DNA of 32,910 nucleotides from Planctomycetota bacterium. Lineage in GTDB: Bacteria > Planctomycetota > UBA8108 > UBA1146. Position 1 is the first letter of the stretch; each line of letters opens with the position of its first letter. A program made the translations under genes and the position numbers. Below, piece after piece: positions 1-10,500 of the stretch. The stretch lies in contig JABHOG010000003.1 in assembly GCA_018694835.1 (NCBI GenBank), forward strand, positions 1 to 32,910, written 5' to 3'. Under the pieces are notes generated by a model, which was not told the DNA's origin, ran no database searches, and saw only the letters and a program-made list of their open reading frames with translations.

Positions 1-24
1 AGATCGGTGGATCGAATGAGAAAG

Positions 25-98
25 CGTCCCCGGCAGGATTCGAACCTGCGACCTCCGGATTAGGAATCCGATGCTCTATCCAGCTGAGCTACGGGGAC
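25..98 (-). tRNA. tRNA-Arg (anticodon CCU)
   Basis: Read on the minus strand this folds as a complete cloverleaf. The 7-bp acceptor stem is GTCCCCG with CGGGGAC, the D-arm carries AGCTGGATA, the anticodon stem is TCGGA with TCCGG around the loop TTCCTAA, and the T-arm is GCAGG-TTCGAAT-CCTGC. The anticodon CCT reads AGG (Arg). The discriminator base is G and the next bases are CTT, so the 3' CCA is not encoded and must be added by a nucleotidyltransferase. The gene points out of the left edge of the window. Confidence 0.95.
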
Positions 99-373
99 AA
101 TCGTCTGATGGTGGATGTCTCGATCGGCTTTTCATCGTGTACGTCATCGATGGAAGCGGCGCAGCCTATCGTGTTGAGCGGCTCTGGTCGAGGGCAGCCA
201 TCGATAGTGGATCACTATTCAGTACTATCGGGACAAATCTGACTCCAACTGGACATCCGATGACTTACTGACAAACAGCACAAGAATATTGCCCGAAACT
301 AACAATCCAATACATTTGATAGTTCCAGTGTTTCTATTTCGAGTAGCAGGTGGAGTGCATGGGGAGGGTTTTC

Positions 374-3300
374 ATGTCTCGTGAATCAAGAACTCTGATG
401 GACGAACCGCAGTCGGTTTCCGTCATTTCGGCGATCCGATGGTGGTGTCTGATGGTGGTGCTGACGGTGGGAATCGTCGACATCACGCCGGCACAATGTG
501 TCATCGATACCGAGCCGATGGGTCTCTCCTTGACCGACACTCATGTAGTCATGGATGGAAACTGGGCTGCAATCAGCGATGGAATTACCATCGAGGTGCT
601 CAACCGAGACACCGGAGTCTGGCTCAGTCACCAGTCCATTGATTTGCTAGGAGCCACTCTTGGATCGATCTCCCTCGATGGAAATGACCTGGTAGTCGGC
701 CTCGCGGGTGAGATTCGATTCTTCTCCTTCGATGGTCTCAACTGGAACCAGAGCAATATCATCTCGGGTGTAGGTGCGGGGCTTGTCGATCCGAGTTGGG
801 GATCTGTGCTCGATCACTCGGGAGATCTTCTCGCCGTGGGAGCCTCCGCGACCGACGAGATTTACTTCTATACGAGAGTCTTTGACGGCGCTGGAGTCTC
901 CAGTTGGATTTCTACGGGGACAATCGCTGGTACTCTCGGTTCGGGACTCGGAACCTCCGTCTCGCTGAGCGGCAATTTTGTCAGCGTCACGGCTCCGGCA
1001 GTGTCCGAAGTGCTGACTTACGAGTATCAGGGTATTGCCTCCAATCAGTGGTTTCTGGATGCGACTCACCCACTGGCGGGTGGCTCGGGAACCTCGATCA
1101 GTCTCGATCAGAGTGCCGGGGAATTGCGGTTGCTCTTACCGTCAGGTCTGGGAGCCAATATCTTTCTTCGAGGAGCCACAGGATGGGCTCCTGAATCTTC
1201 ACTCATCTTCACCGCTCCGGTGGATCGAAGCGTGGAACTGTCTGGTGAGCATGCTCTGGTCACCACCGACTGCGGGCTGCGTCTCTTCAGCAGAAGCGCT
1301 ACAGGGTGGAACTCCGGATTTCGCATAGAAACGGTCAACCCCGTGGATCCGTGCCTGTCGGTAACGGGGGGTAGTAACACCCAGCCACTCGCTCTCACCG
1401 CTTCTTCGGCGATGTTTGCCTCGCAAGCGGGGACTCAATATCTGGCCAGCCTGGTCTTCACTGATTGCAATGGTAATGGTGTTCTCGACAGTTGTGATCT
1501 TGCTGTGGGAATTCCAGACTGTGATGGGAATGGTGTTCCCGATAGTTGTGATTTCGCAACCGGCCTGGTGGACTGCAACAACAACAATATTCTGGATCCA
1601 TGTGAAATCGCTCAAGGGTTCTCGGACGATTGCAATGGCAATGGTGTGCCGGATAGTTGCGATCTCGCCGCTGGAATGGACTGTAATGGAAACAGCCTGG
1701 TGGATAGTTGCGAGATCGAGGCGGGTGACCTTGCGGACTGCAATCTGAACAGTATCCCGGATACTTGTGATGCACTGGCCGGAACTCCCTATGACATCAC
1801 GCCTCCGGTGATTGCCGGAATGCCAGCAGACATCACCATCACCATCGGTAGTGGCCAGTGTGATTCTGCGGCCAACTGGACTGCTCCCACGGCTTCGGAC
1901 ACTTGTTTCTTGACCACTTTCAGTAGCAGTCACAATTCTGGCGATTTGTTCGCCTCGGGGGTGACCACCGTCATCTACACTGCGACAGATGAAGCGGGCA
2001 ATGTCACGGAACTGAGTTTCCTGGTCAGCGTCCTTGAACCCGATGAACCTTTCTTCATCTCGATCCCAGGTACCATCAATGCGACGGCGGATTCCATTAG
2101 CTGTTCTGCGATGGTCAGCTGGGCTCCACCCTTCGCTCTGGATGCCAATAATTGCTCATTTCCTGCCGTCACCTCGGACCTTCAGTCTGGAGACATCTTC
2201 CAGTTGGGGGCCACCACGGTCACCGTGACTGCCACGGATGCCTCGGGAAATACTATCCAGGACTCCTTTGTCGTTCAGGTCTTCGATAGCAGCGCGCCGG
2301 TCATCGAGCAGTTGCCTGACATGGCGATCAGTACCCAGCCAACCACCTGTCTGGGTGGTGCAATTTGGGCCGAGCCACAGGTCACGGATTGTTCCTCTTT
2401 CTTCGTGACCTCGACCAGTACTTCTCCTTCACTGGTTACTCTTGCAGGCCGGGTAGTCACCTACGTTGCGGTGGATGCTGAGGGGAATTCTTCTCAGATG
2501 AGTTTTTCGATCAACATCTTCGATGACACTCCTCCAACCCTCACGGGAGTGCCTGGAAGTGTGACCATGGTTCCGCCCGTGGGAACCTGTGGTGCGACTC
2601 TCGACTGGAACATTCCGGTAGCATTTGACGGTTGCGGTGTGGTGAGCCTGATCAGTGATTTCGACCCTCCTTCAACTTTTGGAGTTGGATCCACGACCGT
2701 TTCATACACAGCAACTGACACCAGTGGAAACGAGACTACACAGAGTTTCACAGTGAATGTGTTGGACAATGACTTCCCGGTATTCACTTCTTCCCCGGGA
2801 TTCATAGAGGTGGTGGCATCGGGAACCGAGTGTAGTTCTGTGGTGACCTGGATAGAGCCTGTGGCTGTGGATTGCACCAGTGTGACGCTGACTTCCTCCC
2901 ACTCGTCTGGATCGGTTTTCCCGATCGGATCTCATCAGGTTACCTATACAGCCACTGATCAACTGGGAAAGGCGTCGACGATAGCCTTCACGGTTACAGT
3001 GCTCGATGCGACCGCACCAACGCTGGTGGGAGCCCCGGCAGATATGACGGTCACCACCAATCCCACCGAATGCACGGCGATCGCCACCTGGCAGCAGCCC
3101 ACCGCTGCGGATAGTTGTAGCATTGCGGTTCTCACGACCAATGTTGAACCCGGTACTGCACTTCCAGTGGGGGTGACCGCAGTGACCTATACCGTCACTG
3201 ACGAGTCGTTGAACACGGTCCTTCACACCTTTTTTGTCACGGTGATGGATGCTGCTGCACCGGTCTTTGACATCACGATGGCCGACGTCCAGTCGGGTAC

Positions 3301-6300
3301 CGACCTCGGGATCTGTGCAGCTCAGGTGTTCTGGATCGAACCTGTGATCAGCGACGACTGCACTGCTCCTACGGTGGTCAAGAGCCATCCTCAGGGAGCC
3401 TTTTTTGACCTGGGAACCACGACTGTGACCTACACCGCGACCGATGGGGGTGGCAATAGCACCTCGCAATCATTCAACATCACCGTCACAGATGTCGAAG
3501 CTCCAGGGTTCTTCCAGATGCCAGCAGATCAGATCCAGGCTTGCTTGCCAGGGGATTGCACCGCTGCAGTGACCTGGACTCATCCATTGGTTCTCGATCA
3601 TTGCGAAGCGGTGACCTTTCAGGTCAGTAGTAATCCGGGAGACGTTTTTCCGCTCGGTGATACGGTCGTGACCTACACCAGTGCCGACTCCCTGCTGAAC
3701 GAGAGTTCTCAGAGTTTCACAGTGACGGTGGTGGACCAGGAAGTTCCTTTCTTCACTTCGACCCTGTCAGACATCAATCTTCCGATAGAAGCTGGATTAT
3801 GCACGGCACAAGCGACATGGGTGGATCCCACCGCTGAGGATTTGTGTGGAACTACGACTCTTGGATCTAGCCATCCTTCTGGATTTCTCTTCAACATCGG
3901 CACAACTCCGGTGACCTACACCTGTACCGATGAGTCTGGAAATACCTCCACCTTGTCTTTCAATGTGACCGTTGCAGACATTGAGGACCCGCAGATCCTG
4001 ACGATGCCGCAGAGTTTCTCGATTGGTACACAGGCAGATTCCTGTACGGGAATCCCGACCTGGACCGAACCATCGGTTGTGGATTGCGACTCAGTCACCC
4101 TGGTCAGTACTCATGACAGCGGAGCCGCACTTCCTCTCGGCGATACCGTGGTGACCTACACTGCTACTGATGTCACCGGAAATCAGGCGAACATGTCCTT
4201 TACCGTGACTGTGACAGATGGAGTGTCTCCTCAGTTCACCTCGGTACCGGCAAACCTCATCGCAACGACTCAACCAGGAAGTTGCGGTGCGGGAGTGAGT
4301 TGGGCGGAAGCGGTGGCATTGGATCACTGCTCTTCAGTGGCGATCAGTTATGATCCTCCACAGGGGGCGATCTTCCCACGAGGAATCAGTGTGGTGACTG
4401 CCACGGCTCTCGATCAGGATCTCAACAGCAGCTCGGCGACTTTCACGGTCGAAATTCTCGATAACGAGAATCCCGTTCAGGTGGCCGGTCCGCCGGCACA
4501 GATCATTCTCGCAAATCCCGATGGCACCTGTCAGGTGGCAGGGGCATGGGAGGTGCCTGCATTTACAGATAATTGCACTAGCAATCTGTCGGTGACCTCG
4601 ACCCATCAACTCGGAGATATGCTACCCATAGGGGAGACTCTCGTGACCTACACCTGTCAGGATGAAGGTCTCAATCAGGTCGTGACCAGTTTTTCTGTTG
4701 TGGTCGTCGATACCACCGCACCGACAATCGATTCGATGCCGCTCGATGTTGAAGTGGTCACCGCATTCGATGCGTGCCAAGCGGTAGCGACGTGGGGGCT
4801 CCCTCAGGCGAGCGATTGCAGTGAGTTCACCATGGAGTCAGATGTGGCCAGTGGGTCGATACTGGCGATCGGCATTCACATCATCACCTTCAACTTCACG
4901 GATGTGCATGGCAATGTTTCTTCCGACAGCATCCTGGTTCGAATCCTGGACGGGGAAGTTCCCATCATCCATGGATCCTTGCCCGATATCACCATCGATA
5001 CCGCGGTGGGTACCTGTTCGGTGGTTGCGATCTGGCCTGAACCGACCACAACCGACTGCACAGCCAGTGCACTCGAATCCAGCCAGGCCAGCGGCTCATC
5101 TTTTTCGGTCGGAACCACCACCGTGGTGTACACCGCTAGCGATAGTGCCGGGAACCAGAGCAGCACCAGTTTCGATGTCACTGTTCTCGATGTGACTCCA
5201 CCGGTGATCGTCACCATGCCATCAGACATTACCCTGGATTCTCCAGTCGGTGCTTGCGAGGTGGTCGCTACCTGGGCCGAACCGCAAGCGACTGATTGCG
5301 TCTCTTATCTAATCAGTAGTGATGTACCCAGCGGGTCGCTGTTCCCTCTCGGAGCCACATCCGTCACTTACACCGCCACCGATCCGGTCGGAAATTCGAG
5401 TTCAGCCAGTTTCACGGTAACAGTGCTCGATGTCGAAGCTCCTCAGATCGTAACGATGCCGGCCAGTATCACTGTCGACTCGACTCTTGGATCGTGTACC
5501 GGTCTGGCGAGTTGGGAGTCCGCAACTGCGAGCGATTGCTCGACGATCTCTACCATCGAGTCGAGCCACGCCAGCGGCTCGGCGTTTTCTCTCGGGACGA
5601 CTACCGTCACATACACCGCTACTGATGTGTACGGGAATTCCTCCAGTGCCGGTTTCCAGGTCACGGTTCTCGACATCGAGGCGCCTACCATCACGGATTT
5701 GCCCGCTCCAGTTGAGGTCGATAGCACCACGGGACTGTGCTCTGCTCCAGCGACCTGGTTGGCACCAAACTCCAACGATTGTTCCAGCGTCTTGATGACC
5801 AGCGACTTCTCCAGTGGGTCGACCTTTCCTGTCGGAATCTCACTGGTGACTTACACCGCTGTCGATAGCAACGGGAACTCGTCACAGGCCAGTTTCGAGG
5901 TGATCGTGGCGGATGTGGGGGCACCCTTCTTTGTCAATGTCGCCTCTCAGCTGACCTTCTTCACCTCTGCTGGCGAATGTGTGGGTGTCGCGAGCTGGGA
6001 TCCAGTTCAGGCGGGCGATTTATGTGGTTTTGCTACCGTTACCAGTAGTCATCCACCGGGCATGGAGTTTCCACTTGGAGACTCTCAGGTCACTCATACG
6101 GCAACCGATGAATCAGGCAATTCGATCACTCAGATCACCCAGATCACGATGGTCGATGGGGAAGCCCCTGTCGTCAGTGGCATGCCACTCGACATCGTCA
6201 TCGAGGCACCATCCGGGAGTTGTTCAACTGCGGTGACCTGGGCCGCTCCAACTGCCACTGACTGTACTGTATTCACACTGGTGGGAAGCGAGACTCCAGG

Positions 6301-7405
6301 GGCACTGTTCCCGATCGGGATGCATCCGGTGACCTACACCGCAACCGACTTGCAAGGCAACATCGCCCAGCAGGACTTCACGATCACCGTGCTCGATATC
6401 GATGGGCCGACGATTGCCGATATGCCGCTAGATCAACTACTCAGCAACGACCCGGGTAGTTGCGGTGCGATGGCCAGTTGGATCGAACCGACCGCCAGTG
6501 ATTGTAGTGATCAGGATTCTCTGGTCAGTTCTGTCGCCAACGGTTCTTTCCTCGCTCCGGGTCTGACGACAGTGACCTACACCGCCATCGATGTGCACGG
6601 CAATTCATCTCAGGCGAGTTTCAACATCGAAGTCGTCGATGACGTTGGGCCGACCATCAGTGGATTGCAGGGGCTGGTCTCCAGTAATTCGAGTGCAGGA
6701 CAGTGTGGATCCTCGGTCTTCTGGCCCGAGCCTACTACCGTAGATGATTGCGGAGTGGCCTCCGTCCAGGCGAGCGCAGCTGCTGGATCCTTCTTCCCTG
6801 TGGGAGAGAGCGTGGTCACTTACACCGCCATCGATGTCCACGGAAACGCCACATCCGCAGAGATGCTGGTGGTCGTTTCCGATGTGGATTCTCCGCAGGT
6901 GGTCAACCTTCCGGGACCGATCGTGACCAATCCAGATCCTTCAACTTGTACTGCAACGGTGATCTGGGGAGTGATCAATTACATCGACAACTGCTCCGAT
7001 GTCACCGTCAGTACCTCGCTACCTTCTGGTTCGATCCTGCCGGTGGGTGTCACTGAAGTACTGGTGACCGCAACGGATGCCTCTGGAAATACAACTACGG
7101 ACACCTTCACGGTCACCGTAGAAGAGTGCACCTCCGACTTCGTTCGAGGAGATGCAAATGATGACGGAACGATCGATATCACCGATGCCGTCGTGATCAT
7201 CGGTTACATATTCCAGGGACTACAGTTCACCTGTCTCGATGCGCTGGATGTCAATGACGATGGTGTGGTCGACATTTCGGACGCCATCTATCACTTCGGT
7301 GTTCTGTTCACAGGAGGTCTACCACCACCTCCGCCATTTGATCAGTGTGGTATCGATCCGACAGAAGACTCACTGATCTGTGACCTGTATCAGAACTGTC
7401 CCTGA
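374..7405 (+). CDS. Giant secreted HYR-repeat protein with TSP3-like repeats and dockerin-like C-terminus
   Basis: A 2343-residue predicted surface or extracellular protein. The ORF opens further upstream at a GTG (350), but ATG 374 has a GGAGG six bases before it and leads directly into a signal peptide (hydrophobic stretch about residues 22-35, probable cleavage near A40). Domains in order: a propeller-like region (about 45-360) with repeated 'G..VSLSGN.VSV.AP' patterns; six DCNxNxxxDxC calcium-type repeats (about 364-473); 22 HYR domains of about 81 residues (476-2249); and a dockerin-like tail from F2256 with two calcium-loop motifs (DANDDGTIDITDA and DVNDDGVVDISDA). Each HYR repeat I listed keeps a Cys, a Trp six residues later and a second Cys, so a disulfide per repeat is likely. 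HYR domains are immunoglobulin-like and linked to adhesion in other proteins; the role here is inferred. It is a single gene followed by its own terminator. Confidence 0.93.
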   Translation: MSRESRTLMDEPQSVSVISAIRWWCLMVVLTVGIVDITPAQCVIDTEPMGLSLTDTHVVMDGNWAAISDGITIEVLNRDTGVWLSHQSIDLLGATLGSISLDGNDLVVGLAGEIRFFSFDGLNWNQSNIISGVGAGLVDPSWGSVLDHSGDLLAVGASATDEIYFYTRVFDGAGVSSWISTGTIAGTLGSGLGTSVSLSGNFVSVTAPAVSEVLTYEYQGIASNQWFLDATHPLAGGSGTSISLDQSAGELRLLLPSGLGANIFLRGATGWAPESSLIFTAPVDRSVELSGEHALVTTDCGLRLFSRSATGWNSGFRIETVNPVDPCLSVTGGSNTQPLALTASSAMFASQAGTQYLASLVFTDCNGNGVLDSCDLAVGIPDCDGNGVPDSCDFATGLVDCNNNNILDPCEIAQGFSDDCNGNGVPDSCDLAAGMDCNGNSLVDSCEIEAGDLADCNLNSIPDTCDALAGTPYDITPPVIAGMPADITITIGSGQCDSAANWTAPTASDTCFLTTFSSSHNSGDLFASGVTTVIYTATDEAGNVTELSFLVSVLEPDEPFFISIPGTINATADSISCSAMVSWAPPFALDANNCSFPAVTSDLQSGDIFQLGATTVTVTATDASGNTIQDSFVVQVFDSSAPVIEQLPDMAISTQPTTCLGGAIWAEPQVTDCSSFFVTSTSTSPSLVTLAGRVVTYVAVDAEGNSSQMSFSINIFDDTPPTLTGVPGSVTMVPPVGTCGATLDWNIPVAFDGCGVVSLISDFDPPSTFGVGSTTVSYTATDTSGNETTQSFTVNVLDNDFPVFTSSPGFIEVVASGTECSSVVTWIEPVAVDCTSVTLTSSHSSGSVFPIGSHQVTYTATDQLGKASTIAFTVTVLDATAPTLVGAPADMTVTTNPTECTAIATWQQPTAADSCSIAVLTTNVEPGTALPVGVTAVTYTVTDESLNTVLHTFFVTVMDAAAPVFDITMADVQSGTDLGICAAQVFWIEPVISDDCTAPTVVKSHPQGAFFDLGTTTVTYTATDGGGNSTSQSFNITVTDVEAPGFFQMPADQIQACLPGDCTAAVTWTHPLVLDHCEAVTFQVSSNPGDVFPLGDTVVTYTSADSLLNESSQSFTVTVVDQEVPFFTSTLSDINLPIEAGLCTAQATWVDPTAEDLCGTTTLGSSHPSGFLFNIGTTPVTYTCTDESGNTSTLSFNVTVADIEDPQILTMPQSFSIGTQADSCTGIPTWTEPSVVDCDSVTLVSTHDSGAALPLGDTVVTYTATDVTGNQANMSFTVTVTDGVSPQFTSVPANLIATTQPGSCGAGVSWAEAVALDHCSSVAISYDPPQGAIFPRGISVVTATALDQDLNSSSATFTVEILDNENPVQVAGPPAQIILANPDGTCQVAGAWEVPAFTDNCTSNLSVTSTHQLGDMLPIGETLVTYTCQDEGLNQVVTSFSVVVVDTTAPTIDSMPLDVEVVTAFDACQAVATWGLPQASDCSEFTMESDVASGSILAIGIHIITFNFTDVHGNVSSDSILVRILDGEVPIIHGSLPDITIDTAVGTCSVVAIWPEPTTTDCTASALESSQASGSSFSVGTTTVVYTASDSAGNQSSTSFDVTVLDVTPPVIVTMPSDITLDSPVGACEVVATWAEPQATDCVSYLISSDVPSGSLFPLGATSVTYTATDPVGNSSSASFTVTVLDVEAPQIVTMPASITVDSTLGSCTGLASWESATASDCSTISTIESSHASGSAFSLGTTTVTYTATDVYGNSSSAGFQVTVLDIEAPTITDLPAPVEVDSTTGLCSAPATWLAPNSNDCSSVLMTSDFSSGSTFPVGISLVTYTAVDSNGNSSQASFEVIVADVGAPFFVNVASQLTFFTSAGECVGVASWDPVQAGDLCGFATVTSSHPPGMEFPLGDSQVTHTATDESGNSITQITQITMVDGEAPVVSGMPLDIVIEAPSGSCSTAVTWAAPTATDCTVFTLVGSETPGALFPIGMHPVTYTATDLQGNIAQQDFTITVLDIDGPTIADMPLDQLLSNDPGSCGAMASWIEPTASDCSDQDSLVSSVANGSFLAPGLTTVTYTAIDVHGNSSQASFNIEVVDDVGPTISGLQGLVSSNSSAGQCGSSVFWPEPTTVDDCGVASVQASAAAGSFFPVGESVVTYTAIDVHGNATSAEMLVVVSDVDSPQVVNLPGPIVTNPDPSTCTATVIWGVINYIDNCSDVTVSTSLPSGSILPVGVTEVLVTATDASGNTTTDTFTVTVEECTSDFVRGDANDDGTIDITDAVVIIGYIFQGLQFTCLDALDVNDDGVVDISDAIYHFGVLFTGGLPPPPPFDQCGIDPTEDSLICDLYQNCP
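1463..1792 (+). repeat. Six tandem DCNxNxxxDxC (TSP3-like) repeats
   Basis: Six units of about 17-19 codons, for example DCNGNGVLDSCDLAVGIP and DCDGNGVPDSCDFATGLV. The regularly spaced Asp/Asn and paired Cys resemble thrombospondin type-3 calcium-binding repeats. At DNA level the units share GATTGCAATGGNAATGGTGT-like cores, so this is a diverged minisatellite inside the gene. The same unit recurs in the giant gene at the right edge. Confidence 0.85.
1799..7120 (+). repeat. Array of 22 HYR-domain repeats (about 242 bp each)
   Basis: Counted from the opening motif of each unit (for example PPVIAGMPADITI, APQIVTMPASITV, APTITDLPAPVEV). Each unit follows PxIxxxPxxIxV...C-x5-W...DC...G..FP.G.T.VTYTATD..GN...SF.VTV.D. 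Units 14-17 look most alike (shared 'VTYTATD..GNSSSASF.VTVLD'-type stretches), which suggests more recent duplication or gene conversion in that block. Others, such as units 8 and 18, are more diverged. Confidence 0.9.
7139..7402 (+). other. Dockerin-like C-terminal domain of the giant HYR protein
   Basis: Residues 2256-2343 begin FVRGDANDDG and hold two loops of the form DxNxDGxxDIxDA, the calcium-binding pattern of type I dockerins, separated by IIGYIFQGL. A short proline run (LPPPPP) and Cys residues follow. Such tails are common on secreted planctomycete proteins. Whether they bind cohesin partners or act as sorting or attachment tags there is not settled. A matching tail ends the protein at 11651-12901. 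Confidence 0.75.
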
Positions 7406-7434
7406 TCTACTTGGACCACAATTTCGACTCTTGT

Positions 7435-7471
7435 CAGCCCTGTCGGTTTTCACCGGCAGGGCTGTTCTCTT
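7435..7471 (+). terminator. Rho-independent terminator of the giant HYR gene
   Basis: The 12-bp stem CAGCCCTGTCGG / CCGGCAGGGCTG has one G-T wobble and a 6-base loop (TTTTCA), followed by TTCTCTT. It starts 30 bases after the stop codon at 7405. Confidence 0.85.
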
Positions 7472-7510
7472 GGAGGTGCAGCATCGAAAGTCCTCGGAGA
7501 ACTGGTTAGG

Positions 7511-7559
7511 CACCCCCCCTTGACGGGAGGGGTGTAGAAACCTATGAAAGAGATCTCTT
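7511..7559 (+). promoter_or_regulatory. Leader hairpin and 12-bp palindrome before the cytochrome gene
   Basis: CACCCC (7511-7516) can pair with GGGGTG (7529-7534), and an inner CCC (7517-7519) with GGG (7525-7527). Fourteen bases further is a perfect 12-base palindrome, AAGAGATCTCTT (7548-7559). Both lie just before the SD AGGAGG (7583-7588) of the next gene. They could be an operator or a leader structure; no clear -35/-10 pair was seen. Confidence 0.35.
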
Positions 7560-7593
7560 CTCTTTGTCTGGATCTCGAGGTCAGGAGGTGTCG

Positions 7594-10500
7594 ATGTTCG
7601 CTCGTATCCACGGAAATCTATCGATGGTGATGTCCTTCATGGTGTTGCTCTGCTGGGTGACTTTGAACCCGTTGGATGCTCAGGAGCCGCAGCCCGTGCC
7701 CGCCGAATCGGAGCAGAATCAGTGGCCCGATGAGGCGGGTGCTGCACTCGACCTTCTCGAGATCCCGGCTGGATACCTGAAAAGATTGGTCGCAGCAGAG
7801 CCGCTGGTGAGAGATCCGGTCGCCTTCGGGATCGATGAGCATGGACGCGCGTACATCTGCGAATCTGCTCGGCAAGAGGAAGGAGTGGAGGACAATCGAT
7901 CGAGTGCATTCTGGCTACTCGATGATCTGAGACTCGAGACCGTCGATGACCGGTTGGCGATGTACGAGAAGCACAAGGATCGTCGGCAGGGAGGAATGGA
8001 CTACTACAGCGCGCATGATGATCGACTGGCACGACTCATCGACACCGATGGCGATGGTATCCTCGATTCACGAAATCTGTTCACTGCAGGATACAATTCG
8101 CCCCTCGATGGAACCCTGGCGGGCGTGCTGGTCGAAGATGGCAAGGCCTGGATCACTAATATTCCTCACCTGTGGCTGGCGACAGACGCGGATGACGATG
8201 GTGTGGCGGAGCAGCACGTCTCGTTGCAACGCGGATTCGGCATTCGAATCGCGTTGCGTGGTCACGACATGCATGGACTGGTTCGTGGGCCCGATGGCAG
8301 GATCTACTGGTCGATTGGAGACCGGGGTTATCACCTCACCACTGCAGACGGCAGATTGCTGGCCGATCCTGGAGCGGGTGCAGTGTTTCGCTGTGAACCC
8401 GATGGCAGCGACCTGGAAGTGGTGCATGTCGGATTGAGGAACCCGCAAGAACTGGCCTTCAACGACCAGGGCGATCTGTTCACCGGGGATAATAACTCGG
8501 ACGCGGGAGACAGGGCACGGCTGGTGCAGATCGTCTGGGGCGGAGAAACCGGTTGGCGGATGGAGTACCAGACGCTGGAAGGTGCCAATCGACGAGGTCC
8601 TTGGAATCAGGAGGGGATCTGGCAACTCGATCATCCAGTGCGGCCGGTGTGGGCGTTGGCTCCCATCGCTCACCTGACCAGTGGACCTTCGGGGTTTGTC
8701 CATTATCCAGGTACAGGATTGCCGGAACAAAATCGCGACTGCTTCTTCCTTTGTGATTTTCGCGGCACTCCAGGGAGTTCTGCGGTGTGGAGATTTGAGC
8801 TCGAGCAAGATGGAGCCGGATTCGAGCTTTCCAGCCCGGAAATTTTCGTCAACAAGGTGCTCTGTACCGATGTGGATTTCACTCCCGATGGGAAGATGTG
8901 GATCTCCGCATGGGGAGGCGGATGGGTGTCGACCGACCGAGGCCGATTGATGGAAGTGTGGCATCCCGAAAGTCAGGAGCAGAGTCAGAAACATCGTGTG
9001 GGGCACTGGCTCACCACCGATCTCCAGGAGCTCAAGCCCGCGCAGTTGAGCAGTCTATTGGGACATCCAGATCGGAGAGTGCGCCAGCGGGTGCAGTTTC
9101 ATCTCGCCGGGGGCACTGCTGATTCCATCCAGTTGTTGCTCGATGCGGCACTCGACGGAGAGAATCTGAGAGTCCGGCGCCATGGTATCTGGGGAGTAGG
9201 ACAGTGGGCCAGGGTCAATCGAGAAGGCTCCTCCAGTGCGGTACAGACGCTGGCACGCCTCTGTGATGACGAGGAGGCAGAAGTGCGTGAACAACTGGCC
9301 AGGGTGCTGGGAGAGTTGCGTGGTGGGCCGATCAGCCCGCTGATTCGCTTGCTCGATGATCCCGCTCCGCGGGTCAAGTTTCATGCGGCACTGGCGATCG
9401 GACGCATCGGAGTGCCGGAAGCGGTCGAGCGCTTGATGGAGATGGCGGCCATCGATGGCCCATTGGATCCCTTGCTGCGTCATGCCGCAGTGATGGGACT
9501 TGCCGGTTCGGCCAATGGCACAGATCTTATCCTTCGCATCCACGATGAGGATCGAGAAGTTCGCCTGGCCGTACTACTGGCGCTGCGCAAGCGAGGTCAT
9601 CCCGGTTTCCAGTTTCCCAGAAGATCGAGTGACGCTGCGTCAGTCTCGCCTCAGGTCGATCCGTTACTTCATAGGTTCTTGACGGATGAAGATCCGGAGA
9701 TTCGCACCGAGGCGGCACGAGCGATTCACGACCTGCCCATCGGCGAATCCCTCAGCAGTTTGGCCGATCAAGTCCTGAGTGTGGCGGCCGCTCCAGTTGG
9801 AGCACTGGAACCGATGGGGGAGTACCGGATGCCGTTTCTCCGTCGCGCCATCGATGCCGCTCTGCGCCACGGAGATCGAGTTCACGCAGCGGGGCTGGCT
9901 CGTCTTGCCGGTCGCTCCGACGTACCAGCAGAAGCGAAGCGAGAGGCGCTGAGAGCGCTGGCTCAGTGGTTCCAACCAGATCCCCGTGATCGGGTTTCAG
10001 GCAAGATTCGTCCCTATCAAGGCACTCCAAGGGAGCGGTTCGAGGTGGCTCCATCGCTCCAGTCCGAATTGTTGGAGTTGATGCATTCGCCAGGCGAACT
10101 GGCCGGAGAGGCGCAGAGGGTCGCCAGTATTCATGGGGTGGTCTTGCCGCTCGAGGCCAATCAGCGGATTCTCGCCGATGACTCACAGCAGACCCGGTTC
10201 CGCATCCAGGCGCTGCAACAGATCGTCAGCGGTCATCCGGCTCAGGCGGAGGCCGGTCGCATACTGGCGCGAAAGAGCGGCGACCCCCACCTCCAGGTCG
10301 AGGCGGAGAAGCTGGATTCGGATCGTGGCAGGAGGGTCCAGGCTTTGATTCAGCTGGCCACAGTGGGGCCTGCCATGGAACTACAGCAGCAGGCGATCCG
10401 GGCGCTGGGAGACGATCTCGACCAGCCCCAGGCGCTGGATCAGATGCGACTCTGGCTCGATTCCCTGGAAGCAGGAACATTGGCTCCAGAACTGGCGCTG

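Noticed and set aside
71-271. 66-codon ORF overlapping the tRNA-Arg gene
   Set aside because: Starts inside the tRNA and has no SD or domain; the region 99-373 otherwise shows no gene.
8068-9006. 312-codon minus-strand ORF inside the PVC-type cytochrome gene
   Set aside because: Lies fully opposite conserved propeller motifs, with no SD or recognisable domain.
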